Assembly (NCBI GenBank): GCA_934630445.1
Contig: CAKTWY010000131.1
Span: forward strand, 1 to 7,050
Direction: 5' to 3'
Origin: an uncultured Eubacteriales bacterium
GTDB lineage: Bacteria; Bacillota; Clostridia; Oscillospirales; Butyricicoccaceae
DNA: 7,050 nt
Every line of letters begins with the position of its first letter. Position 1 is the first letter of the stretch. Below the pieces are notes generated by a model. That model worked only from the letters and a program-made list of their open reading frames with translations, made no database searches and was not told the origin of the DNA. Both the position numbers and the translations under genes were made by a program. This document shows positions 1 through 5,545 of this stretch, one piece after another.

Positions 1-447
1 GCGCAGCAGAATCTGCGCGCCGACCTTGCCGGTGAGCTTTTTGCCCGCTTCGAGCTTTACGACCTTCCAGCTCTCTCCGGCGGGAGCCGTCGCGGAGGAA
101 TCCGCGCCCATTTTTTCGATGACAGCGTCGGCAACGGCGTTGATGAGCGCCTCGTTCGACGCCAGATCGGACGCGCTGCCTCCGCCAGAGGCAAGCGCTT
201 CGTCGAGCTTGGCGACGTATTCCTCGATCTTGCCGTCGAGCTCGGCGTTCAGCGTCGCAGTCTTATCCGCGATCGCCTCGTCAACTCGCTTCAGCGCCTC
301 CGGCTCAAGTACGTCGGTTATGTAGCTGAGCGTCACGAGCGGATCTTCCTTCGAACCGTATTCCGCCGCGACAGCCATATAACCGCTTGCAAGCAGCGCG
401 ATCAAAAGGATCGAGCCCACCGTGACCATCCACTTGTTTCTTGCCAT
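1..447 (-). CDS. Exported protein of unknown function (C-terminus beyond the window)
   Basis: The ATG at 447 opens a frame that runs off the left edge after 149 codons, so the protein is partial. The start is supported by AAAGGA at 457-462, 9 nt upstream. Residues 5-28 form a signal peptide or N-terminal anchor: a hydrophobic stretch ending in AVAA, with a plausible cleavage site before Glu29. The segment DPLVTLSYITDVLEPEAL (about 35-52) leads into a charged, heptad-like stretch at about 48-86 that probably forms a coiled coil. A Gly/Ser linker follows near 87-91, and then an acidic helix. The visible end (about 128-149) contains KLEAGKKLTGKVGAQILLR. From memory, clostridial envelope proteins of unknown function share both the DPLVTLSY opening and this Lys/Gly-rich ILR segment; I know no function for them. 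It lies 46 nt after the mazF-like gene and no terminator is visible between them, so it may be the last gene of the same operon. Export is well supported; the role is unknown. Confidence 0.85.
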   Translation of the reverse strand, partial: MARNKWMVTVGSILLIALLASGYMAVAAEYGSKEDPLVTLSYITDVLEPEALKRVDEAIADKTATLNAELDGKIEEYVAKLDEALASGGGSASDLASNEALINAVADAVIEKMGADSSATAPAGESWKVVKLEAGKKLTGKVGAQILLR

Positions 448-493
448 CTTTCATCGTCCTTTCTCCCGCTGCAGCATCATCCATCCAGCCTTT

Positions 494-853
494 TTAAAAC
501 TCTTCCTTGATTCCCAGGCTCACGGCGATCGCCTCGTCGACTCTGGACATAACGCCTTCGTCCAGGCGGCCCATGCGCTCTTTCAGACGCCGTTTGTCGA
601 TGGTGCGCACCTGCTCGAGAAGGATCACCGAATCCTTTGAAAGCCCGTAGGAGCGCGCCTGCAGCTCAATATGCGTCGGAAGCTTTGCTTTGTTGATCTG
701 TGACGTGATCGCGGCCGCGATCACCGTCGGGCTGTGCTTGTTGCCGATGTCGTTTTGTACGATGAGCACGGGGCGAACGCCGCCCTGCTCGCTTCCTACC
801 ACGGGACTTAAATCCGCGTAGTAGATATCTCCTCTTCTGATACTGTAATCCAC
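494..853 (-). CDS. ndoA: MazF/EndoA-family mRNA interferase (toxin)
   Basis: The product should be a small endoribonuclease of the PemK/MazF family that cuts single-stranded mRNA at short motifs; B. subtilis EndoA cuts at UACAU. The match is strong along the whole chain: RRGDIYYADLSPVVGSEQGG near the N-terminus, then RPVLIVQNDIGN, SPTVIAAAITSQ, AKLPTH and DSVILLEQVRTIDKRRL. With the start used here, Arg27 (GGVRP) and Thr50 (AAITSQ) correspond to the catalytic Arg25 and Thr48 of EndoA. The GTG at 853 gives 119 residues, close to the family's usual 115-120, and has GGCGGAG (864-870) upstream, although the spacer from GGAG is long (10 nt). The ATG at 895 would add 14 residues but lies in the loop of an inverted repeat and has no visible Shine-Dalgarno. 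A GTG at 862 sits too close to the GGAG. Function is well supported; the exact start is uncertain. In B. subtilis the antitoxin gene ndoAI lies just upstream, between alr and ndoA; none is seen here. Confidence 0.9.
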   Translation of the reverse strand: MDYSIRRGDIYYADLSPVVGSEQGGVRPVLIVQNDIGNKHSPTVIAAAITSQINKAKLPTHIELQARSYGLSKDSVILLEQVRTIDKRRLKERMGRLDEGVMSRVDEAIAVSLGIKEEF

Positions 854-863
854 GCCATTCACG

Positions 864-870
864 CTCCGCC
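864..870 (-). promoter_or_regulatory. Probable ribosome binding site of the MazF-like gene
   Basis: GGCGGAG on the minus strand lies 10 nt before the GTG at 853 (counted from GGAG) and only 1 nt before the alternative GTG at 862. It favours 853 over both 862 and the ATG at 895. The spacing is longer than ideal, so the assignment is tentative. Confidence 0.45.
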
Positions 871-878
871 GGTCAGGT

Positions 879-904
879 TTTACAGTGAAGATCATCACTG
901 TAAA
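879..904 (-). repeat. Perfect 10-bp inverted repeat with 6-nt spacer upstream of the MazF-like gene
   Basis: The arms TTTACAGTGA (879-888) and TCACTGTAAA (895-904) are exact reverse complements separated by six bases. The element is AT-rich compared with its surroundings and ends about 25 bp before the preferred GTG start. No T-run follows the stem on the minus strand, so it does not look like an intrinsic terminator. Its symmetry, AT-richness and position suit an operator for a dimeric repressor, or a hairpin in the mRNA leader. A very weak promoter-like pair (TTTACA, 16 bp, TAAAAC) lies inside it on the minus strand. The repeat is seen directly; the role is inferred. Confidence 0.6.
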
Positions 905-953
905 GTCATTTTCCCCAAATACGGAGGTTTTAAAACAGCTGATCGAAATTTTT

Positions 954-969
954 GCCGCCGTATGGCGGC
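954..969 (-). repeat. Short GC-rich inverted repeat between alr and the MazF-like gene
   Basis: GCCGCC and GGCGGC flank a 4-nt loop, giving a stable six-pair hairpin about 55 nt after the alr stop. On the minus strand it is followed by AAAAATTT and not by a run of T, so it is not a canonical intrinsic terminator for alr. It could protect or pause the transcript. The 1025-854 gap (about 170 nt) holds this repeat, the repeat at 879-904 and no convincing small gene. Confidence 0.4.
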
Positions 970-1025
970 GCCTTCCTCTCACTCCATCTTATGGCGCGCC
1001 GCACGCGCTTGGTGCGCGCACCGCG

Positions 1026-2165
1026 TCACGGAACATAGACCGTGCGCGCGATTTCCGCCCCATTCTCAAGATAGACGCGCGGTACGCGCTTGGACAGCGC
1101 ACAAAGTACCTCATAGGCGATTGTTTCACAATTTTCGGCCAGTTCCCACGCGGTGATGTCCGCGCCGATCAGCGTCGCCGTATCGCCCGCCGATACGCCG
1201 GGGATACCGGTCACGTCGGCCATGGTCATATCCATGCACACGCGCCCGCGCACCGGCGCGCGCCGGTTTGCCAGAAGCATGTCCGACCGGTTGGAATTCC
1301 GGCGCATGTAGCCGTCGGCATAACCGGCGGAAACGACAGCGATGCGCCGCGTGCCGGCGGTGGTGTAATGTCTGCCGTAGCTGACGCAGGTGCCCGCCGC
1401 GACATCCTTGACCTGCGCGACGCGCGCTTTAAGCGACAGAACCGGCTTTAAGTCCATACATCCGCGCATGGACCTGTCCGGTTCACACCCGTAAAGAATG
1501 ATACCCGGGCGCACCATATCCAGGTGCATATATGGGTATTGTACCACCGCGGCGCTGTTTGCGCAATGCTTGATCGGCACTTTCAGCCCCATGCGCTCCG
1601 CCGCGCGCACCACCTCGGTGAAAAGGCGGAACTGCTCTTCGGTATAAGCGCGCCCCTCGGGCGCATCCGCCACGGCAAAATGCGTAAACGCCCCCTCGAG
1701 CCTGAGCCGTGGGAGAGCGGCTATGGCTGTAAGCGCGCGCGCCGCGTCTTCGACATGATCCCGTGCCGTGACGCCCAAACGCGTCATGCCCGTGTCGACC
1801 TTGGCGTGTACGCACAGTTCCCCGGCCGCGGCCTGCGAAAGCATGCGCGCATGTTCCACGTTCGCCGCGGTCAGCGTGAGGGCATTGCGGCACGCGGCGG
1901 GAACGCTCTCACGCTCCGCCGCGCCGAGGACAAGGATGGGCGCGCGCACACCATGCGCGCGCAGCTGTACCCCCTCGCCCACCGCAGCGACGCCGAGATA
2001 AGCGCAGCCGAGCGCTTCGAGCATGCGCGCGACCTGAACCGCGCCGTGGCCGTATGCGTCGGCCTTCACAACGCCTAAAATCTTCGCGCCCGCCGCGTGA
2101 GATGCGATGCGGCGGTAATTCTCCTTCAAATGGTCGAGATTGATCTCAGCCCAGATCCGTTCCAA
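1026..2165 (-). CDS. alr: Alanine racemase
   Basis: This PLP enzyme interconverts L- and D-alanine in the cytoplasm, supplying D-alanine for peptidoglycan; in spore formers alanine racemases can also modulate germination. The 379-residue length is normal for the family. Lys34 in VVKADAYGHG is the PLP lysine. The partner catalytic tyrosine is Tyr263 in VSYGRHY. Arg219 in MVRPGIILYG should contact the pyridine nitrogen, and His162 in THFA matches the conserved barrel histidine. GYADGY (281-286) and RVCMDM (308-313) are the usual C-terminal domain motifs that complete the partner's active site. The start is TTG: a TGA stop lies in frame immediately before it, and AAAGGAAG (2174-2181) sits 8 nt upstream. 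The gene follows the lipoprotein gene by 54 nt and no terminator is visible between them, so the two are probably co-transcribed. All key residues are present and the enzyme should be active. Confidence 0.97.
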   Translation of the reverse strand: MERIWAEINLDHLKENYRRIASHAAGAKILGVVKADAYGHGAVQVARMLEALGCAYLGVAAVGEGVQLRAHGVRAPILVLGAAERESVPAACRNALTLTAANVEHARMLSQAAAGELCVHAKVDTGMTRLGVTARDHVEDAARALTAIAALPRLRLEGAFTHFAVADAPEGRAYTEEQFRLFTEVVRAAERMGLKVPIKHCANSAAVVQYPYMHLDMVRPGIILYGCEPDRSMRGCMDLKPVLSLKARVAQVKDVAAGTCVSYGRHYTTAGTRRIAVVSAGYADGYMRRNSNRSDMLLANRRAPVRGRVCMDMTMADVTGIPGVSAGDTATLIGADITAWELAENCETIAYEVLCALSKRVPRVYLENGAEIARTVYVP

Positions 2166-2173
2166 TCAAAAAA

Positions 2174-2181
2174 CTTCCTTT
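2174..2181 (-). promoter_or_regulatory. Ribosome binding site that fixes the TTG start of alr
   Basis: AAAGGAAG on the minus strand lies 8 nt before the TTG at 2165. Because an in-frame TGA directly precedes that TTG, no longer alr product is possible, and the strong Shine-Dalgarno makes a later start unlikely. Confidence 0.8.
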
Positions 2182-2219
2182 ATCTGGATTCGCAGCGGGC
2201 AAAGTCCGCGCCCGGGCGG

Positions 2220-2801
2220 TCATTCAACCGTGCAGCGCGTAAAGTCGACGCGCAGCATCAGCTCGCCGTCGTAGAGACATTCCGCCGCGGCAAGGCGCAG
2301 GGTCTTTTCGTCAAACCACACGCGCTTTTGGGCGGTTCCCTCTTCCAGCTCATATTCATACGTCAGCAGTACGCTCTCCCCGCCGGGAAGCTTCTCGCTG
2401 CCTGCGGAGGCGGGCGCGAGCGTTCCGATCTCATGTAGCAAAACGGGCACGCAGTCGTAAGGGGAAAAGCCCTCGCGCGGCTCGATGGGCAGAGCGAGCT
2501 GCGTCGTGCCGTAGGAGATGCTGCCCCCATCCTCGCCCGTTGTGACGGTGATGCCCGCCACCGCTTCGGGAGCCGTGAGGACGAGCACCGCGTTTTCTCG
2601 GTTGGCGTCAAGCGTGAAGGTATACTCGCTCACGCGCTGCGCTTCATGCAGCGCGAGCACGCACTCCGCCGAAATGGTACTGAACGCCGCATAGGTCTGC
2701 CGGATCGTCTGCGCGGCATCCTGCGCCTCCATCGGCGCGCAGCCTGTGAAAAGAAAGGACAACAAGCACACAAGCGCCGCCCGGCGCAGCCGGTTTTTCA
2801 A
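2220..2801 (-). CDS. Lipoprotein, YdcC/GerS-like (LolA-type fold suspected)
   Basis: The 193-residue product starts with a positively charged MKNRLRR, a hydrophobic stretch, and the lipobox LFTGC with the lipidated cysteine at residue 21. It should therefore be anchored on the outer face of the cytoplasmic membrane. The mature part has a helix near 27-55 (QDAAQTIRQTYAAFSTISAE) followed by alternating beta-type segments (EYTFTLDANRENAVLVL, LLTYEYELE, KRVWFDEKTLRLA), as in LolA/LolB-like proteins. B. subtilis ydcC lies between acpS and alrA, and C. difficile gerS is co-transcribed with alr2; GerS works with the amidase CwlD in making muramic-delta-lactam in spore cortex. Position, size and lipobox fit that group, but I cannot verify homology by alignment, so no symbol is given. 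The start is TTG at 2801: an in-frame TGA lies three codons upstream, and GGGAG (2811-2815) has a 9-nt spacer. The nnr stop is 30 nt upstream. Confidence 0.85.
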   Translation of the reverse strand: MKNRLRRAALVCLLSFLFTGCAPMEAQDAAQTIRQTYAAFSTISAECVLALHEAQRVSEYTFTLDANRENAVLVLTAPEAVAGITVTTGEDGGSISYGTTQLALPIEPREGFSPYDCVPVLLHEIGTLAPASAGSEKLPGGESVLLTYEYELEEGTAQKRVWFDEKTLRLAAAECLYDGELMLRVDFTRCTVE

Positions 2802-2810
2802 GACACATCA

Positions 2811-2815
2811 CTCCC
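2811..2815 (-). promoter_or_regulatory. Ribosome binding site that fixes the TTG start of the lipoprotein gene
   Basis: GGGAG on the minus strand lies 9 nt before the TTG at 2801. Combined with the in-frame stop just upstream, it supports the TTG start that gives a complete lipoprotein signal peptide. Confidence 0.7.
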
Positions 2816-2831
2816 GTGCGGCGCGCGGATG

Positions 2832-4367
2832 CTATCCCCTGCGCGCCTCAAGCTTTTGAAAAACCGCCGGCAGCGCCTCGAGCATGTCGCTCGGCGTCAT
2901 GCCGTAGCGCCCGATGTCGCGCGCGCAGAAGTCGCCCGCCATCCCGTGCACAAAAACAGCCGCGCGCGCCGCCTCATAAGGCTGCGCCCCCTGCGCGAGC
3001 AGCGCCGTCACCACGCCCGCGAGCACATCTCCTGAGCCGCCCTTCGCCATGCCGGAATTTCCGGTCGTGTTGATGCACGCCCTTCCGTCCGGCGAGGCGG
3101 TGATGGTGCGGTGCCCCTTCAGAACAAGCGTCACCCCGAGCTCCTGCGCAAACGCAGCCGCGTCCTGCAGCAGCGCTTCCCGCTCGGGAAGCGCGCCTCT
3201 GAGCCTGCGGTATTCGCCCGGATGCGGCGTGAGGATAACGGGCGCCTTTGCGGTCTTCAGGATATCTATATTCCGCGCGAGCACATTTATGCCGTCGGCG
3301 TCGATCACGACGGGCGCGCGGCTCTCCCGCAAAACAAGGGCAAGGAGCGCGCGCACATCCTCCGACGCGCCGAGGCCGCAGCCAAACAGGCACGCGTCGG
3401 CCGTACGAAGCGCTTTTGAAAGCGCGCCCGCCGCCCTGACGGACAGACGTCCGTTGCGATCGCTTGGCGCAGGGATGAGCACGGGCTCGGCAAGCTTTGC
3501 CGCAAGGATGGGATAAATGTCGTCCGCCAGGAGAGCGTAAACCAGGCCCGCGCCGGAGCGCACCGCAGCCTGCATGGAAAAAAACGGCGCGCCCGTATAG
3601 CCGCGCGCCCCGCACACGGCGAGCACGCGGCCAAAGGTGCCCTTATGCCCGCATTCGTCGCGCACAGGGATGCCTGCGTCAATCTCCTCCCAATCGGCCG
3701 CTGAGAGGGTGAGCGCCTGCTCCTGCGCCGCCTCCGGTGGAATGCCGATCGCCCGTGTGACCACGCGGGCGCAGTACGGCGCGGACGCCTCGAGAAAATG
3801 CGCAGGCTTTGCATACGAAAACGTCACCGTGCAGTGCGCGCGCACCGCCGCGCCCATGACGCGCCCCGTATCTGCCGCAATGCCGCTGGGAAGGTCGGCT
3901 GAAAAGACCTTTGCCGGCAGCGCATTGATCAGCTCCACCGCTTCGCGGTCGAGCCCCTCGAGCGGGCGGGAAAGGCCCGTGCCAAACATCGCGTCGACCG
4001 CGACCGTGCAGCGGTAGCAGTAGTCGAGCGTTTCATCGTCCAGATGCGTGAGCACCTCGACTCTGCCGCCGGCGGATTCAAAGCGGCGCTGCATGGCGGC
4101 GGTGTCGTCCGCCATCCGGCGCGGCTCACCGACCATAAAGCAGCGCACCCGCGCCCCGCACTGCAGAAGAAGGCGCGCGGCCACAAGGCCGTCGCCGCCG
4201 TTTTTCCCCGCCTTGATGAACACTGCCGCGACCGTCTGTGCGCCGGCATGCATCTCCTCAAAAAGCGCGCGGCCGGCATTCTCCATCAGCGTCAGCGACG
4301 GGATGTGGAACGATTCGATGGCCCGGCGGTCGATCTCCGCCATCTGGCGCGCAGTGCAAAGCTTCAT
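2832..4367 (-). CDS. nnr: Bifunctional NAD(P)H-hydrate epimerase / ADP-dependent NAD(P)H-hydrate dehydratase
   Basis: This fusion repairs hydrated NADH and NADPH. The N-terminal YjeF_N domain (about 1-220) epimerises R-NAD(P)HX to the S form, and the C-terminal ribokinase-like domain (about 235-505) dehydrates it using ADP. The N-terminal domain shows SLTLMENAGRA (24-34), the nucleotide loop KNGGDG (55-60), AVDAMFGTGLSRPLEG (about 123-138) and the catalytic ADLPSG (157-162). The C-terminal domain shows HKGTFGRVLAV, SGAGLVY, CGLG, VVIDADG and ILTPHPGE. Near residue 440 it has GNSGMAKGGSGD, whose Asp447 is the expected catalytic base. The 511-residue length is typical for the fused enzyme. The ATG start has GGGAG (4377-4381) 9 nt upstream. 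The gene follows acpS by 24 nt; acpS next to this enzyme is a common Bacillota arrangement. Both active sites look complete. Confidence 0.96.
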   Translation of the reverse strand: MKLCTARQMAEIDRRAIESFHIPSLTLMENAGRALFEEMHAGAQTVAAVFIKAGKNGGDGLVAARLLLQCGARVRCFMVGEPRRMADDTAAMQRRFESAGGRVEVLTHLDDETLDYCYRCTVAVDAMFGTGLSRPLEGLDREAVELINALPAKVFSADLPSGIAADTGRVMGAAVRAHCTVTFSYAKPAHFLEASAPYCARVVTRAIGIPPEAAQEQALTLSAADWEEIDAGIPVRDECGHKGTFGRVLAVCGARGYTGAPFFSMQAAVRSGAGLVYALLADDIYPILAAKLAEPVLIPAPSDRNGRLSVRAAGALSKALRTADACLFGCGLGASEDVRALLALVLRESRAPVVIDADGINVLARNIDILKTAKAPVILTPHPGEYRRLRGALPEREALLQDAAAFAQELGVTLVLKGHRTITASPDGRACINTTGNSGMAKGGSGDVLAGVVTALLAQGAQPYEAARAAVFVHGMAGDFCARDIGRYGMTPSDMLEALPAVFQKLEARRG

Positions 4368-4391
4368 ACGCGTACGCTCCCTTCTTACAAA

Positions 4392-4790
4392 TCACACGAA
4401 CGTTTTGCCCTGTTGCTCTTCCTCCGGTGCAGCGCAGGCGTCAAATACGGCCACCGCCATGGCGTATTCCCTGCAGTGCGAGATGGAAAGCGCCGGCACG
4501 CACGCGCCAAGCGCGCAGCGCATATCGTCCGGCACGCTGAAATACGGCGCCCCGGACGGCGTGTGCAGCACCTCAATCTTCCGCAGCATGGAGAGGCCCG
4601 TCACCCCGGTGGCTTTAATAAACGCCTCTTTTGCACAAAAAATGCCCGCCGCGGACTGCGCCGCCGCAGTGCATTTTGAGGCGATATATTCCCTTTCGCG
4701 CGCGGAAAAAACGCGGCGCATAAAATAGTCGTTTTCCAGCAGACGCCGCATGCGCGAAATTTCGAGGATATCCGCGCCGACGGCGTTCAT
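4392..4790 (-). CDS. acpS: Holo-[acyl-carrier-protein] synthase
   Basis: AcpS moves 4'-phosphopantetheine from coenzyme A to the acyl carrier protein of fatty acid synthesis, a cytoplasmic, magnesium-dependent reaction. The 132-residue product carries the family's signatures: GADILEISRM at the N-terminus with metal ligand Asp7, AKEAFIKATG with Lys54, Glu55 and Lys59, and the C-terminal LSISHCREYA. It is slightly longer than many AcpS proteins (about 120) because of an acidic, glutamine-rich tail (EEEQQGKTFV). The ATG at 4790 overlaps the stop of the upstream gene in an ATGA arrangement, so translation is probably coupled; the only Shine-Dalgarno candidate is a weak AAGG about 7 nt upstream. 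Confidence 0.95.
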   Translation of the reverse strand: MNAVGADILEISRMRRLLENDYFMRRVFSAREREYIASKCTAAAQSAAGIFCAKEAFIKATGVTGLSMLRKIEVLHTPSGAPYFSVPDDMRCALGACVPALSISHCREYAMAVAVFDACAAPEEEQQGKTFV

Positions 4791-5299
4791 CTCAGAACCT
4801 TGCGCGGAGCTGCGCGGTGCATGCCGTCGATAAAGCGCTCGTCCGGCTCAAAGATAAGCTTCGTGCGCACGCCGTCCTTTGCATTGTAGATGATGAACCA
4901 GCGCCCGGGCGCATTCGGCGCGGAGGAAGCGTCGATCGTCTTTTTCACATTCGGATCGTTAAAATCCCCCATATGCGCAGCGTCGACCGGCGCGGCCAGC
5001 TCCATCTCGCGGCATTTGACCGTCGTCAGGCGTTTGCGCGTGCGCTGGGAGAGGATTTTATCCACGTCGAGATCGCCGTTTGTCAGCGCGTATTCAAACT
5101 CGACATTGGTAAACCCCCATGCCCACCAGGCGCCCCATCCTGCCAAAACGACTACGATCGCGCTCAAAAAACCCAGCAGCTGCGTAAACATCCCGATAAA
5201 CACGACCACCGCCACGCCGAGAATAAGGAGCAGGCGTATCCCCATCATTTTCAAGTCCATCTTCCTGCGAACGATCTTTTCGACGAAAACATCTCCCAT
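4787..5299 (-). CDS. Two-helix membrane protein of a clostridial family (DUF6106-like), unknown function
   Basis: The 170-residue product begins MGDVFVEKIVRRK, followed by two hydrophobic segments at about 20-38 and 41-62, the second rich in glycine and tryptophan (GWGAWWAWGF). A soluble part of about 105 residues then starts FEYALTNGDLDVDKILSQR. The MGD.FVE.IVRRK opening and the tyrosine..TNGDLDVDKI motif match, from memory, a clostridial family listed as DUF6106; that name is a recollection and no function is known to me. The start is ATG at 5299 with GAGGG (5306-5310) 6 nt upstream. The open frame continues to 5428, but that extension crosses the promoter at 5352-5380 and so cannot be translated from its transcript. 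This is the first gene of the operon, and its stop overlaps the acpS start by 4 nt. Confidence 0.88.
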   Translation of the reverse strand: MGDVFVEKIVRRKMDLKMMGIRLLLILGVAVVVFIGMFTQLLGFLSAIVVVLAGWGAWWAWGFTNVEFEYALTNGDLDVDKILSQRTRKRLTTVKCREMELAAPVDAAHMGDFNDPNVKKTIDASSAPNAPGRWFIIYNAKDGVRTKLIFEPDERFIDGMHRAAPRKVLR

Positions 5300-5351
5300 T
5301 TCAAACCCTCTTCTATCCATCTGCCGATTGCGGCATATATTATTGACTATT

Positions 5352-5380
5352 ATTATAGAGCATTCCGCCGTGTGCGTCAA
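5352..5380 (-). promoter_or_regulatory. Sigma-A-type promoter for the leftward operon
   Basis: On the minus strand, TTGACG (5375-5380) and a perfect TATAAT (5352-5357) are separated by exactly 17 bp. Transcription would start near 5345, leaving a leader of about 45 nt before the ATG at 5299. The local AT-rich island contrasts with the GC-rich coding sequence around it. It is the only strong promoter I see for the seven minus-strand genes; internal promoters, such as sporulation-specific ones ahead of the lipoprotein, cannot be excluded. Confidence 0.85.
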
Positions 5381-5421
5381 TCGCGGCAAATGTAAACAAA
5401 TCGAAACATATGCCCCGCGTG

Positions 5422-5450
5422 TTGACAAACGCCCGCGCGGTCGCTATGAT
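5422..5450 (+). promoter_or_regulatory. Sigma-A-type promoter for adenine deaminase
   Basis: TTGACA (5422-5427) and TATGAT (5445-5450) are separated by 17 bp, with one mismatch to consensus in total. Transcription would start near 5457, giving a leader of about 90 nt. The two -35 boxes of the divergent promoters are 41 bp apart, so a regulator bound in between could affect both. Confidence 0.85.
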
Positions 5451-5463
5451 GATACATAAATCT

Positions 5464-5545
5464 GAGGCGGTCAACCGGAATGCGGCCCTGAAAGGGCGCC
5501 GCTGCGGCTGATACGCCCACATCACGAGGGAACGGAGGCGGCACG
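5464..5545 (+). promoter_or_regulatory. GC-rich structured 5' leader of adenine deaminase (candidate cis-acting RNA)
   Basis: After the predicted start site the leader can form a hairpin at 5482-5502: GCGGC pairs with GCCGC, one unpaired C is bulged, and CC/GG pairs continue up to a GAAA loop. The same GCCGC (5498-5502) can instead pair with GCGGC at 5504-5508 or with GCGGC inside the ribosome-binding region (GGAGGCGGC, 5534-5542). A GGCG at 5466-5469 can pair with CGCC at 5514-5517 to enclose the whole structure. Mutually exclusive pairings of this kind are typical of regulatory leaders, but GC-rich DNA produces them easily by chance. I recognise no known riboswitch class. The Shine-Dalgarno GGAGG (5534-5538) lies 7 nt before the ATG. 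Confidence 0.4.

Noticed and set aside
954..969. GC-rich hairpin after alr as an intrinsic terminator.
   Set aside because: On the minus strand the stem is followed by AAAAATTT rather than a T-run, so the usual terminator signature is missing.
857..982. Longer versions of the MazF-like protein starting at 982 or 895.
   Set aside because: The added residues match nothing in the family, whose members begin a few residues before RRGD. The start at 982 gives an Arg-rich, unrelated extension, and the one at 895 has no Shine-Dalgarno.
885..1451. A 188-codon plus-strand frame opposite alr and the alr-mazF gap.
   Set aside because: It is antisense to a certain alr gene, has no Shine-Dalgarno or recognisable motif, and its composition is that of a shadow frame.
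5388..5402. AAATCGAAACATA between the divergent promoters, similar to a PurR box.
   Set aside because: The central CCG core of the PurBox consensus is not matched and no second inverted box at the usual spacing was found, so chance similarity in AT-rich DNA is more likely.
5300..5428. N-terminal extension of the two-helix membrane protein to 5428.
   Set aside because: It would cover the strong promoter at 5352-5380, and the ATG at 5299 has a good Shine-Dalgarno and the family-like MGDVFVEKIVRRK opening.
5460..5520. Partial resemblance of GGCTGATACGCCCAC (5506-5520) to the 3' half of fluoride (crcB) riboswitches.
   Set aside because: The conserved 5' part (GG.GATGG followed by its stem) is absent at the expected place, and adenine deaminase is not a known fluoride-response gene.
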